A DNA stretch of 64,000 bases from Marinobacterium profundum. Its GTDB lineage: Bacteria > Pseudomonadota > Gammaproteobacteria > Pseudomonadales > Balneatricaceae. A program made the translations under genes and the position numbers. Numbering within the stretch: position 1 is the stretch's first letter; the number at the start of each line of letters is the position of its first letter. The notes below the pieces were generated by a model, which made no database searches, was not told the DNA's origin, and worked only from the letters and a program-made list of their open reading frames with translations. The stretch spans positions 1-64,000 of the forward strand of contig NZ_BCNS01000142.1 of the NCBI RefSeq assembly GCF_001528745.1, given 5' to 3'. Of the stretch, positions 8,497-17,401 are shown in pieces.

Positions 8497-9489
8497 TCAG
8501 GGTGCCGCAGGTGAAAAGTTGCTTTCGCCCAGGGTGTTCCAGCCGCGATAGTCGCTCACATTGTCGCGGGTGATGAGTTCGGGCCTGATAAGAATGCGCT
8601 GCGCTGCAAGGGTTTCGCCGCGCAGCAGCTGCAGTCCGGTATCAACGGCGCGCTCGGCAATGCGTCCTGGAAACTGAGCTGCGCTGGCCTCGAGCAGGCT
8701 GGTGGTAGTTTTAAGCTGATCAAAGGCGGCGGGGGAACCGTCGATACTGACGATAACGAAGTTGCTGCGCCCGGCCTGATGTGCGGCTTGCTCTGCGCCC
8801 AGCGCCGAGGGGTCATTGATAGTGAATACGCCCTGGATGTCGGGGTGGGCGGTCATAAGCGCGGTCATTTTTTCAAGTCCGCCTTCACGGGCACCGCCAC
8901 CATTTTCTGTGTCGGACAGCAATTCAATGCCGGCGAAGGCCGCCAGTGCGTCCCGACACCCCTGCACGCGCTCAAGTACCGAGGACACCGCAGGCCCGTT
9001 TATGATCACCACCTTGCCGGTGCCGCCAATGCGCTGTGCCAGGTAGTTGCAGGCTAAAGTGCCGGCGACGCGGTTATCCGTGGTGATGGTGGCATCGGCG
9101 CCGGCGGCTTCCACATCCACCGCAATCACCCGGATGCCGGCCTCGTGGGCGCGTTCTACCGCAGGGGCTATGCCATCGCGATCCGCCGCGGACAGCAGGA
9201 TCAGCTGCACGCCGTCACTGATAAAGGCATCGATCTGACGAATCTGGCGGGGCAGGTCATAGGCGCTGGAGACCACCTGAACCCGTACCTGGTCGCCCCC
9301 AAGCTCGCGGGCGCGCCTTTCGGCTCCCCGGGCGATTTCAACAAAGTAGGGGTTACCCAGGTCCGACACTGAGACGCCGATGGAGGTGAGAACTGTGGTT
9401 GCAGGCTGAGGGCTTGATTCGCCTTGCGCCTGCGCACTAGGGCACAGCAGCACGGCCGCAAGCATCACCAGAGGTTTGAAAGCGGGCAT
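8497..9489 (-). CDS. periplasmic sugar-type binding protein without its own transporter
   Basis: A 330-residue periplasmic binding protein of the ribose/galactose class (Peripla_BP_4), with a cleavable signal ending PSAQA near residue 21. The fold is recognisable from VSVSDLGNPYFVEIARGAE, AADRDGIAPAVERAHEAGIRVIAVD and TINDPSALGAEQAA. No permease or ATPase accompanies it; the frcBCA operon upstream has its own binding protein and a terminator in between. It lies 111 bp before the sigma-54 regulator on the same strand. Binding proteins beside kinases often act as ligand-presenting co-sensors (LuxP-LuxQ, ChvE-VirA), which is my inference here. Loss of transport genes is the alternative. Confidence 0.8.
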   Translation of the reverse strand: MPAFKPLVMLAAVLLCPSAQAQGESSPQPATTVLTSIGVSVSDLGNPYFVEIARGAERRARELGGDQVRVQVVSSAYDLPRQIRQIDAFISDGVQLILLSAADRDGIAPAVERAHEAGIRVIAVDVEAAGADATITTDNRVAGTLACNYLAQRIGGTGKVVIINGPAVSSVLERVQGCRDALAAFAGIELLSDTENGGGAREGGLEKMTALMTAHPDIQGVFTINDPSALGAEQAAHQAGRSNFVIVSIDGSPAAFDQLKTTTSLLEASAAQFPGRIAERAVDTGLQLLRGETLAAQRILIRPELITRDNVSDYRGWNTLGESNFSPAAP

Positions 9490-9617
9490 GGCGATCTCCA
9501 GCGGCGATGAGTGGAATGCGTCGACTCAGATAACAGCAATGGGAGTCGTTCGGCAGTGCTGTGGTATTGAATCATGCCAGGCGTCTAAAGCGTAGTGCTC
9601 TGGCGCCTGATATGGAT

Positions 9618-9648
9618 TGGCAGAATGTTTGAAATGGACATTCTGCCA
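9618..9648. promoter_or_regulatory. 11-bp perfect inverted repeat upstream of the orphan binding protein
   Basis: TGGCAGAATGT and ACATTCTGCCA are separated by nine bases, about 130 bp upstream of the start at 9489. There is no T tract, and a proper terminator for frcA already lies at 9718-9745. A regulator binding site is the simplest reading. Confidence 0.4.
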
Positions 9649-9717
9649 GATAGCGTCTGGGCTGCTCGCCACCTGACAGGGTTCAGTCCGCGAGGAGTTG
9701 ATTGAAATACAACAGAT

Positions 9718-9745
9718 AAAAAAGGCGCGGCCTTGCGACCGCACC
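9718..9745 (-). terminator. terminator of the frcBCA operon
   Basis: On the minus strand GGTGCGG pairs with CCGCGCC (one G-U) around an eight-base loop, followed by six T. It starts about 9 bp beyond the frcA stop. Confidence 0.8.
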
Positions 9746-9753
9746 AAACGGGT

Positions 9754-10551
9754 TCAGGCGGCGTAGGCGCCGGCTGGATGATCTTCGGGATTCAGAGCGC
9801 CGGTCATAATGGCGACAGCTTCAGACATGGTGTGCGTATCGGGCTTGACGATGGCGATACGTTTGCCCAGACGATGGATGTGAATCCGGTCGGCCACTTC
9901 AAACACATGGGGCATGTTGTGGCTGATCAGGATCACCGGCAGGCCCTTGGCGCGAACATCGTTGATCAGGTTCAGTACCCGGCGCGATTCCTTCACTCCC
10001 AGTGCAGCCGTGGGTTCATCCATGATGACCACATGGCGGGCGAAGGCAGCGGCACGCGCCACGGCAACGCCCTGACGCTGTCCACCTGACAGAGTTTCGA
10101 CGGCCTGATTGATATTCTGGATGGTCAGCAGGCCCAGTTCCGCCAGTTTGGCCTTGGCTTCATCGTGCATGCCTTTCTTGTCGAGCATGCGAAACACTGA
10201 GCCCAGGATGCCAGGACGGCGGCGTTCACGGCCCAGGAACATGTTGTCGGCGATGTCCAGTGACGGTGAAACGGCCAGGTTCTGGTAGACGGTTTCGATG
10301 CCAAGGGCACGGGCGTCCATCGGGCTCTTGAAATGAATGGGCTTGCCGTCCAGGGTGATTTCGCCTTCGTCCGGTACCAGGGCGCCGGACAGAGCCTTGA
10401 TCAGGGAGGACTTGCCGGCACCGTTGTCACCAATAATGGCGAGTACTTCACCGGCATAAAGATCAAAGTCAGTATGGTCGATTGCGGTGACATGGCCGTA
10501 GCGTTTTACCAGCCCGCGGGCCTGGAATACGATTCTTTTGTCGGTAGTCAT
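9754..10551 (-). CDS. frcA: fructose ABC importer ATPase FrcA
   Basis: A 265-residue single-domain ATPase. It has Walker A GDNGAGKSS, the ABC signature LSGGQRQG, Walker B VVIMDEPTAAL and the switch histidine in LISHNMPHV. Most sugar importers of this class (RbsA, XylG, AraG) have two fused ATPase halves of about 500 residues. A single half is the hallmark of FrcA, and this length matches. It is the last gene of an frcB-frcC-frcA operon, three bases after frcC, and energises the inner-membrane permease. It should act on fructose, perhaps also ribose and mannose as in Sinorhizobium. Confidence 0.85.
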   Translation of the reverse strand: MTTDKRIVFQARGLVKRYGHVTAIDHTDFDLYAGEVLAIIGDNGAGKSSLIKALSGALVPDEGEITLDGKPIHFKSPMDARALGIETVYQNLAVSPSLDIADNMFLGRERRRPGILGSVFRMLDKKGMHDEAKAKLAELGLLTIQNINQAVETLSGGQRQGVAVARAAAFARHVVIMDEPTAALGVKESRRVLNLINDVRAKGLPVILISHNMPHVFEVADRIHIHRLGKRIAIVKPDTHTMSEAVAIMTGALNPEDHPAGAYAA

Positions 10552-10554
10552 GAT

Positions 10555-11631
10555 TTATACCTTCCGGATCCATTGATCGACGCCAACGGCGACAATAATC
10601 AGTGCGCCAACGGTAAATTCCTGCCAGAGCACATCGACACCGGCCAGGGCCAGGCCATTGCGGAACACACCGACCACCAGCGCACCCATCAGGGTCCCGA
10701 AGATCGAGCCGCGACCACCAAAGAGGCTGGTGCCACCAATCACCACGGCGGTGATGCTGTCCAGGTTGGCCATCATGCCGGCCTGCGGGCTGACAGAACC
10801 GATGCGACCTATGAGTACCCAGGCGGCGATGGCACAGAGCACACCGGCAACCACATACACGGACATCAGCACACGATCGGTACGGATACCTGCAAGTTTG
10901 GCTGAGTCGGGATCATCGCCGGTGGCGTAAACGTGCTTGCCCCAGGCGGTCCATTTCAGCGCATACCAGATAACGACGAAGAGCCCCAGCATCAGCAGTG
11001 AACCATAGGTCAGGCGAGCGCCGAAGATATCGATGGCCGTGCCTGTCCAGTGCAGCAGCGGAGCTACGGCGTCAATTTCCTGGGAACGGATGGTTTCGCT
11101 CTGTGAGTACCAGAGGTTGAGCGCGAAGAAGATGTTCCAGGTGCCGAGCGTGACGATAAAGGGCGGCAGGCGGAAGCGGGTCACCAGCAGGCCGTTAATC
11201 CAGCCGGTGATGCCACCGGCGATCAGGCCGATGCACAGTGCCGCACCAGAGGGTAAACCGACCTCAACAGCCATGCGGCCCATGATGACGGAGGTCAGCA
11301 CCATCACGGCGCCGACGGACAAATCGATACCGGCCGTGAGGATAATCAGGGTCTGGGCGATACCCAGTACACCGATAATCGTCACCTGCTGCAGGATCAG
11401 GGACAAGTTGAAGGGGTCGAGAAAGCGGCCGCCAATAATAGAGCTAAACATCGCAATGGCGGCAAGCAGTACTATGGTCGGTGCGGCGACCGGGTACTTG
11501 TGGAAAAACTGGTGAAGTCTGTCAGCAACGGAGACCTGTGCGCCTTTGAAGGTCGCAAAGTCGCCACCGGCAGCATTGGCGACCTTTTCATGGTCAGCTG
11601 TCTGCACTTTGGCATTCTGCGGAGTGGTCAT
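10555..11631 (-). CDS. frcC: fructose ABC importer permease FrcC
   Basis: A 358-residue BPD_transp_2 permease. A cytoplasmic N-terminal stretch of about 50 residues is followed by eight to ten membrane helices. Family marks include GIDLSVGAVM, the ATGDDPDSAKLAGIRTDRVLMSVYVVAG loop that docks the ATPase, and GGTSLFGGRGSIFGTLMGAL near the end. The extended hydrophilic N-terminus is typical of FrcC. The gene lies between frcB (86 bp upstream) and frcA (3 bp downstream). The permease forms the channel for sugar delivered by FrcB. Confidence 0.85.
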   Translation of the reverse strand: MTTPQNAKVQTADHEKVANAAGGDFATFKGAQVSVADRLHQFFHKYPVAAPTIVLLAAIAMFSSIIGGRFLDPFNLSLILQQVTIIGVLGIAQTLIILTAGIDLSVGAVMVLTSVIMGRMAVEVGLPSGAALCIGLIAGGITGWINGLLVTRFRLPPFIVTLGTWNIFFALNLWYSQSETIRSQEIDAVAPLLHWTGTAIDIFGARLTYGSLLMLGLFVVIWYALKWTAWGKHVYATGDDPDSAKLAGIRTDRVLMSVYVVAGVLCAIAAWVLIGRIGSVSPQAGMMANLDSITAVVIGGTSLFGGRGSIFGTLMGALVVGVFRNGLALAGVDVLWQEFTVGALIIVAVGVDQWIRKV

Positions 11632-11717
11632 AGCGTGAACCTGTTATTGTTAGATTCGCAAGGGACCGGGAGTGAAAACTCCCGGCTTTGTGCATGGCTG
11701 TCTGGCGTTTGCCTGGC

Positions 11718-12731
11718 TTAGCCCCAGCAGAGTTCCAGGCCTTCTGCGGAGGTCTTGGAGCTGATCCCCTCGATCGGCTGATCGGTGATCAGCTCAACGC
11801 CTGTATTGACGAAGTCGAGACCCTCAGAGGCCTGCGGCTTGGTACCGGTCTTGGCGAATTCCATAACGGCGTCTACACCCATGGAAGCCATCAGCAGCGG
11901 GAACTGCATGGAGGTGGCGCCGATAACGCCATCCTTGACATTGCTCACGCCCGGACAGCCGCCATCGACGGAGACAATCAGCACGTCGGTCTTGCCAACC
12001 GCTTTGAGGGCTTCATAGGCACCGGCCGCCGCAGGTTCATTGATGGTGTACACAACATTGATGCTCGGATCTTTCTGCATCAGGTTTTCCATGGCAGTAC
12101 GGCCACCTTCTTCTGCACCCTGGGTGACTTCGTTACCGACAATGCGCGAATCGGTTTCGTCACCCATCTTCTTCGGGTCCTTCAGATCAATACCGAATCC
12201 CTGCAAAAAGCCCTGATCACGGGCAACATCGACGGTGATTGCGCTGCTGTTCAGATCCAGCATGGCGATCCTGGCGGTGGCGGCCTTGTCACCCAGCTGA
12301 GCCTTGGCCCACTCGCCAATCAGCACACCGGCCTTGAAGTTGTCGGTGGCGAAGGTCGCATCAGCGGCGGTAGCAGGGGACAGCGGCGTATCCAGGGCGA
12401 TCACCAGCAGGCCGGCTTCACGGGCACGTTGAACCGCAGGCACTATGGCAACAGGGTCGCTTGGGGTCAGCAGAATGCCTTTGGCGCCGGCAGCGATCAG
12501 GTTTTCGATGGCCTGAACCTGGGAATCATTATCGCCATCAAATTTGCCGGAGAAGGACAGCAGCTTGATGCCTTCGGCTTCGGCTTTCTGTTCGGCTCCT
12601 TTGCGCATCTTGACGAAAAACGGGTTGGTGTTGGTCTTTGTGATCAGGCCGACGATGGTCTGCTCAGCGGCGAAGGTGAAGGGAGAGGCGACTGCGATAG
12701 CGATGGCGAGAGCACTGAGTTGCTTTTTCAT
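11718..12731 (-). CDS. frcB: fructose-binding periplasmic protein FrcB
   Basis: A 337-residue periplasmic binding protein. The signal peptide is cleaved after about residue 21 (PFTFA-AEQ). The sequence [18 protein letters not shown] and the paired ATDNFKAG / [12 protein letters not shown] segments are the ligand-pocket regions of the FrcB/RbsB class. It is the first gene of frcBCA and should deliver fructose to FrcC. The fructokinase at 17402 would then make fructose 6-phosphate. Regulation is not visible: no transcription factor lies next to it, and its upstream 330-bp spacer is dominated by odd repeats. Confidence 0.85.
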   Translation of the reverse strand: MKKQLSALAIAIAVASPFTFAAEQTIVGLITKTNTNPFFVKMRKGAEQKAEAEGIKLLSFSGKFDGDNDSQVQAIENLIAAGAKGILLTPSDPVAIVPAVQRAREAGLLVIALDTPLSPATAADATFATDNFKAGVLIGEWAKAQLGDKAATARIAMLDLNSSAITVDVARDQGFLQGFGIDLKDPKKMGDETDSRIVGNEVTQGAEEGGRTAMENLMQKDPSINVVYTINEPAAAGAYEALKAVGKTDVLIVSVDGGCPGVSNVKDGVIGATSMQFPLLMASMGVDAVMEFAKTGTKPQASEGLDFVNTGVELITDQPIEGISSKTSAEGLELCWG

Positions 12732-12849
12732 GATGGAACTCCAATTGTTGTTTTTGTGTTGCTTTGCTCGGTAGGGTCATTAAAGAGCGCCTGCATGAAC
12801 ACAAAATGTCGGCCAGAAGCTGAGCTGTTAACAATTGAAACATTGGCGC

Positions 12850-12938
12850 AAGGGGCTAGGGGCGAAACTAAAGGGGCTAGGGGCTAGGGAAACTAAAGGT
12901 GCGAGGTGCGAGGTGCGAGGGAGAGCAAGAGCAAGAGC
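12850..12938. repeat. low-complexity direct-repeat tract upstream of frcB
   Basis: Three head-to-tail families follow one another: AGGGGCTAGGGG units separated by GAAACTAAA, then GTGCGAG three times, then AGAGCA/CAAGAG units. The strand is extremely purine-rich and has no coding potential. It occupies most of the frcB/hybrid-kinase spacer. The pattern looks like repeated slippage or a genome-wide intergenic repeat family. Confidence 0.8.
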
Positions 12939-12962
12939 AGGCCAGGTAGCCTGGAATGAGTT

Positions 12963-13027
12963 TACGAATTCCGGGAAAGGAGCGCGGCGGGTTTCGAGAA
13001 CGAACCTACGAATTCGGGGAACGGAGC
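12963..13027. repeat. 21-bp imperfect direct repeat
   Basis: TACGAATTCCGGGAAAGGAGC at 12963 (21 bp) recurs at 13007 with two mismatches and a spacing of 44 bp. It directly follows the purine-rich tract and precedes the stop of the hybrid kinase. Function unknown. Confidence 0.65.
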
Positions 13028-13062
13028 CAAAGGCGAGTTGCGAGAATATGCCGGCGAAAAGC

Positions 13063-15612
13063 CTATGGCTGCAAGGCGGTGGCGATGGCCCGTGCCAGGC
13101 TGTCCAGCCGGTAAGGTTTGGCGATAAAGCTGCTGTGCGTTGCCAGCCCGTAGCGCTTGCTGAGCTGATCGCGCGGCAGACCGGACGCCAGAATGCAGGG
13201 GAGGTCTGGCCACTGTTGCTGTAATGTCTGGCGCAGCTGGATACCGGTCTGGCCGGTGCCCAGGTTAATATCGCTCAGCACCAGGTCGGGTACAGGGTTG
13301 GTTTGCAGCCACTCCAGGGCCTCTTCGGCACTGCGGCACGCCAGAGGTTCGTAACCAAGCTCTGCCAGCATGTCTTCCACCGCCTGCAGCACCAGATGAT
13401 CATCTTCCACCAGCAGTACAAGTTCACCGTTGCCCTGTGGGCGAGGGCCCTCGGACGCAGTGTCCTGCGGGGCCGCGGCGGCTCTGTGGCGCGGCAGGCT
13501 GATGCGGATGCAGGTGCCCTGGCCCGGCACGCTTTGAATATCGATATCGCCCCCGGATTGCTTGACGAAGCCGTACACCATACTGAGCCCCAGGCCGCTG
13601 CCCTGGCCCACTTCCTTGGTGGTAAAGAAGGGATCGAAGACTCGTTCCAGCAGTTCTTCCGGAATGCCGTTGCCGGTGTCTCTCACCTCTATTTGCACAC
13701 GCGCAGGACTATCGGTGTCGGTTGCATGGCTATCGGTGGGGCTGTGCTCGGTATCGTCAATACCACTGACAACGCGGGTGCTAAAGCTGAGTGTGCCGCC
13801 ATCGGGCATGGCCGCGCTGCTGTTGAGGGCCAGGTTAAGCAGGGCGTTTTCAAGCTGGCCGGGGTCCACATAGATCCAGTCATCAGTGGCCTCTAGCTTT
13901 GTTTGAATTTCAATATGGGGCCCCACGCTGTATTCCACCAGATCCAGCATGCCATCGATCAGCGCATTGAGCTGCTGCGTTTCCGGGTGCAACTGCTGTT
14001 TGCGGGAAAACGCCAGCAGACGCTGCACCAGGCTGGCGCCGCGCTCGGCGGCGGCCAGTGCGCGCTGGCCATAGCGACTGACCTTGTCACCCAGGTCGGG
14101 TTGCTGTTCCAGTAACTGCAGGTTGCCGATAACGGCGGCGAGCAGGTTGTTGAAGTCGTGAGAGATGCCGCCGGTGAGCTGCCCCAGTACTTCCATTTTT
14201 TGCGCCTGGCGCAACTGGGATTCGATGGTCTTGCGATCCGTAAGGTCGCTGTAGAGGGTAACAAAACCGCCGTCGGGCATGGGCTGGCTGCGAAACTCGA
14301 TCACGCGGCCATCCTGATAATAGCGCTCGAAGCGAATGGCCTGCTCTGGGCGCTGCAGGTTGGTTTGTGTCATGTCCAGCGGGCGGTTGTCCAGGGTGCG
14401 GTTACTGTGGGCATTGCGCGCCATTAAATTCTGCACATGATCCAGCGACAGATCGCGGCGGATCTCGCCGGCGGGCAGGTCGAAAATACTCAGATAACGC
14501 GGATTCCAGGCGATCAGGCGCTGATCACGGTCGAATACACTGAGGCCGTCGTTGATATTGTCAAACACGGTTTGCAGCAGGCGCTGCTGTTTTTGCAGGT
14601 TCTCTGCCATGGATTGCAGTTCGCGGCTGTTTTCGCGAAAGACGTTAAAGGCGCGGGCCAGGCTGCCGATCTCATCGCGTCGCTGCACTGCAGGGGTGGC
14701 CTGCTCGGTAACGCCTGAGGCCAGGCGTGTCATCAGCCTGGTAACAGCCTTGAGGTTGTGGGTCATGGTGAGTACCAGGGTGGCGCCGGCCGCCAGTGCC
14801 AGCAGGGCCACAAGGCTGATCCACAGAATGCGCACCTTGCCCTGGTCGATGGTCTCAGCCAGAGCACCGTGCTGGCGCTCAAAGCGGCTTTGCAGGCTGT
14901 CGACGAAGGCTTTGACCTCGGTGGACAGCTGCTCGGAAATAGCGCGCACCGCCGCCAGCAGATAGGCCTGTCGTTGCTTGACGTCGAGTTGCTGGTGGCG
15001 CAACTCGAATATCGCTTGGGCACGTTTGTGCAGTGGTGTGTCTTTTGCGATGCGGGCGCCAAAGCGCTTTTCGATCAGAGCCAACTCGCGTGAAGACGCA
15101 GAGGCGGCTGCAAGCAGCTGATCGATTGCCTGGCTGTCGCTTTCATTCGGGCTCAGGCTGTTAATACCGGGGCTGCCTACTTGCTGCAACTGGTAGAGCA
15201 ACTGGCGCAGATCTTCGCGCTGAAACAGCTCCTGCTGGGTCAGAAAAATAAGTTCATCCAGGGTCGCATAGAGCTTTTCGAGCAATCCGCGCAGCACCGG
15301 GGCCGAGGTCAGGTGGCGAATGCGGCCGGCCAGGTTCTTGAGCTGCTCGACGCGCTGCTGCAGTTGCTGGCGATCATGCTGCAGCTGGAAGGGGGCCGAT
15401 GCCTCGGCGACAAAGGGCGCCAGGGATGCGAGGCTGGCAGTACGTTCGGCCAGTTCCAGGGAATGGGAAATATCCGGCAGAATCTCCGCCCGCAGACGTT
15501 CCAGCGACTGTTCGGTATCACTCAGGCCGCGCCAGCCGACGATGGCCAGAGCCAGGGCGGCCAGGGTGATACAGGCAAAAGCGAGCAGCAGGCGGGCGCG
15601 GGCACTGTACAT
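13063..15612 (-). CDS. hybrid sensor histidine kinase with PAS and C-terminal receiver
   Basis: An 849-residue protein. TM1 is at about 7-27, followed by a long helical periplasmic domain (30-258, TorS-like in length and heptad pattern) and TM2 at 262-283. The rest comprises HAMP (about 284-338), a PAS_7 domain (about 345-460), HisKA with His485 (GGISHDFNNL), HATPase (DTGNGI at 645, GSGLGLS at 671) and a receiver domain with DD at 737-738 and Asp781. The HDFNN box puts it in the large group of PAS hybrid kinases. It starts three bases after the OmpR-type regulator, so the two form an operon and presumably a phosphorelay. Ligand and target genes are unknown. Confidence 0.85.
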   Translation of the reverse strand: MYSARARLLLAFACITLAALALAIVGWRGLSDTEQSLERLRAEILPDISHSLELAERTASLASLAPFVAEASAPFQLQHDRQQLQQRVEQLKNLAGRIRHLTSAPVLRGLLEKLYATLDELIFLTQQELFQREDLRQLLYQLQQVGSPGINSLSPNESDSQAIDQLLAAASASSRELALIEKRFGARIAKDTPLHKRAQAIFELRHQQLDVKQRQAYLLAAVRAISEQLSTEVKAFVDSLQSRFERQHGALAETIDQGKVRILWISLVALLALAAGATLVLTMTHNLKAVTRLMTRLASGVTEQATPAVQRRDEIGSLARAFNVFRENSRELQSMAENLQKQQRLLQTVFDNINDGLSVFDRDQRLIAWNPRYLSIFDLPAGEIRRDLSLDHVQNLMARNAHSNRTLDNRPLDMTQTNLQRPEQAIRFERYYQDGRVIEFRSQPMPDGGFVTLYSDLTDRKTIESQLRQAQKMEVLGQLTGGISHDFNNLLAAVIGNLQLLEQQPDLGDKVSRYGQRALAAAERGASLVQRLLAFSRKQQLHPETQQLNALIDGMLDLVEYSVGPHIEIQTKLEATDDWIYVDPGQLENALLNLALNSSAAMPDGGTLSFSTRVVSGIDDTEHSPTDSHATDTDSPARVQIEVRDTGNGIPEELLERVFDPFFTTKEVGQGSGLGLSMVYGFVKQSGGDIDIQSVPGQGTCIRISLPRHRAAAAPQDTASEGPRPQGNGELVLLVEDDHLVLQAVEDMLAELGYEPLACRSAEEALEWLQTNPVPDLVLSDINLGTGQTGIQLRQTLQQQWPDLPCILASGLPRDQLSKRYGLATHSSFIAKPYRLDSLARAIATALQP

Positions 15613-15615
15613 AAC

Positions 15616-16344
15616 TCAGAGCCGACTGATCTGGGCGTGGAAACAGTAGCCCAGGCCGCGTTCGGTACGAATGTAACGGGGCTGGCGCGGGTTGGGTTCA
15701 AGCTTGCGCCTCAGGCGCAGTATCAGTACATCAATGGTGCGATCGAAGACTTCGCTATTGTCACCGCGGGTCATCTCCAGCAGCTGATCGCGCGTCAGGA
15801 TGCGATTGGGTGCCTTGACCAGGGCTTCCAGCAAGTTGAATTCACCGTAGGTCAGCTCCACGCCGGTACCATCGCTGCGCTGCAGCTGGCGGGCAGTGAG
15901 ATCCAGCACCCAATCGCCAAAGGCCAGACGCTGGTGGCTATGCAGATCTTCTGGCTTGGCCATGATGCCTGCGGAGCGGCGCAGCAAGGCCCGCACCCGC
16001 GCCAGCAGTTCACGCACGTTAAAGGGCTTCATCAGAAAGTCATCGGCGGCCAGTTCCAGCCCCAGAATGCGGTCGGTTTCATCGCCCTTGCCAGTGAGCA
16101 TCATGATGGGAATGCTGGATTCGGCTCGCAGGCCGCGCGCCAGCTGCATGCCGTCTTCACCCTTGAGGCGCAGATCCAGAATCACCAGGGAAAAGGCGGA
16201 TTGCGCCAGTGCCTGCTGCATTTCTGCACCATTGGTGACCGCCAGGGCGTCGAAGCCGTTGTCATCCAGCAGATCGTGCAGAAGATCCCGCATGTCCGCT
16301 TCGTCATCGACGATAAGAATTTTCTGGCGTGCTGTTTCCGTCAT
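15616..16344 (-). CDS. OmpR-family response regulator
   Basis: A 242-residue two-domain regulator. The receiver has DD at 13-14, Asp57 (LVILDLRLKG) and the LMKPFN lysine loop. The winged-helix output includes LTYGEFNLLEAL, RILTRDQLLEMT and the FDRTIDVLILRLRRKLE recognition helix with IRTERGLGYCF in the wing. It is the first gene of a two-gene operon with the hybrid kinase. The promoter must lie in 16345-16500, beside the recombinase remnant. No diagnostic feature identifies its regulon. Confidence 0.88.
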   Translation of the reverse strand: MTETARQKILIVDDEADMRDLLHDLLDDNGFDALAVTNGAEMQQALAQSAFSLVILDLRLKGEDGMQLARGLRAESSIPIMMLTGKGDETDRILGLELAADDFLMKPFNVRELLARVRALLRRSAGIMAKPEDLHSHQRLAFGDWVLDLTARQLQRSDGTGVELTYGEFNLLEALVKAPNRILTRDQLLEMTRGDNSEVFDRTIDVLILRLRRKLEPNPRQPRYIRTERGLGYCFHAQISRL

Positions 16345-16501
16345 AGATCTCTGTCCGTTGGTCCGTTGCGCTGTTGTGATACCACAGAATAGGCCAGATT
16401 GAATTTCAAATGTTTCAGGGGACTAGTTTTGCAATTGCGATAGTGTCGGTGATTTACAGGGTGCCGCACGGGGGATTAGCCCGGAGGATGCGCAGCAGAG
16501 T

Positions 16502-16903
16502 TATGGCCGATTGGATCGGCTGAGGCGTTCCCTGCCGCATCTGTATAGAGGTCATTAGTGCGCTGGAGGCTCGTGGCGTCGGGTTTCGATCATTGACCAT
16601 TGACCATTGACCATTGACCATTGACCGAGAGCGTCGGCACCACCACGCCGGGGGAGGCTCATATTCCATGTGTTCGGCGCATTGGGACAGTTCGAGCGCG
16701 ACCTGATCCGCGAGCGTACCAAGGTGGGATTGGCTGCCGCCGCACGTGGTCGTAAAGTAGGGCGCAAGCCCGTCGTTAACGACGAGAGGCTGCAGCGGGC
16801 GCGGGAACATATCGCCAAGGGTCTGAACGTCCGGGAGGCTGCGGCCCGCCTCAAGATTGTGAAAACTGCGCTATACGCCGCATTGAAGGCGCAAGTTGGG
16901 TGA
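16502..16903 (+). pseudogene. decayed serine recombinase (resolvase/invertase family)
   Basis: The reading must change frame several times. The first piece is RLDRLRRSLPHL (16508-16543). After one extra T comes IEVISALEARGVGFRSLT (16545-16599). A heptamer repeat then shifts the frame, followed by ESVGTTTPG. After an indel in a G tract comes LIFHVFGALGQFERDLIRER and a C-terminal helix-turn-helix (16658-16903, ending AALKAQVG). All pieces match the Tn3/Hin-type recombinase order. The N-terminal catalytic serine region is absent. The C-terminal 77 codons remain open, but without the catalytic domain the gene cannot be functional. Confidence 0.85.
16591..16625 (+). repeat. five tandem copies of CATTGAC inside the recombinase remnant
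   Basis: CATTGAC is repeated five times without interruption. One copy alone would leave the surrounding recombinase codons in frame (FRSLTESVG), so four extra units (28 bp) have been inserted, probably by slippage, and shift the frame into a TGA. Confidence 0.9.
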
Positions 16904-17401
16904 GTGACCTGATGATAATCTCTGTTACGTTAAGTAGGGCCACCCATCGGGTGCTGACGATACACCACCGCAGGACCGGTTTGCGTGCCTCAGCGGTTTG
17001 TTGAGGCGCCTGGCACTGCCAATGGGAGTCGTAGAGGCTCACTGCTCCCTACCGTATATTTCTGATGTGCTCTCTGTTTACGCTTATCCCGTGACGACTG
17101 CACGATCTTCTGCCCAGGATTTCCCCGGATCGCTTTTAGCCTAAGATATACTCTGCTGCAGCCTGGCTCTTGCCAGCAGTGCAGGTGCGATGTCGCTGTT
17201 CGTCGGGTTGACGTGATGTCGTTTGGTAAATATACAAATTTATGTCTTTATATACGCTCGACATCTGGTTATTATTGCAAAATTAACGTATAAAATTTAC
17301 CGTTTAGGCTCTTCTGTGTCATGCCTGCTCGGTCTTGCCGGCGTCTGATTGGCCTGCGGCATCTATAATTCCTAATTCAACTTGTAGACGAGGGGACAGA
17401 C
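16904..17401 (+). promoter_or_regulatory. fructokinase upstream region with HexR-like boxes
   Basis: About 500 bp without a gene. The last 190 bp are AT-rich and contain TTTGGTAAATATACAAA at 17222-17238 and CGTATAAAATTTACCG at 17287-17302. The second resembles TGTAGATAATTTACCA before hexR (25654-25669) at 12 of 16 positions. HexR controls sugar-catabolism genes in related bacteria through TGTA-N7-TAC(A/C) palindromes, so control of fructokinase by HexR is plausible. I see nothing else in 16904-17200. Confidence 0.45.

Noticed and set aside
11688-12887. A 399-codon plus-strand open frame over frcB
   Set aside because: It is antisense to a well-defined binding protein and runs into the repeat tract.
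15181-16392. A 403-codon plus-strand open frame
   Set aside because: It is antisense to the hybrid kinase and the OmpR-type regulator, both of which have clear motifs.
16591-16625. CRISPR-like repeats
   Set aside because: The unit is only 7 nt and the copies touch each other with no spacers, so it is a simple tandem repeat.
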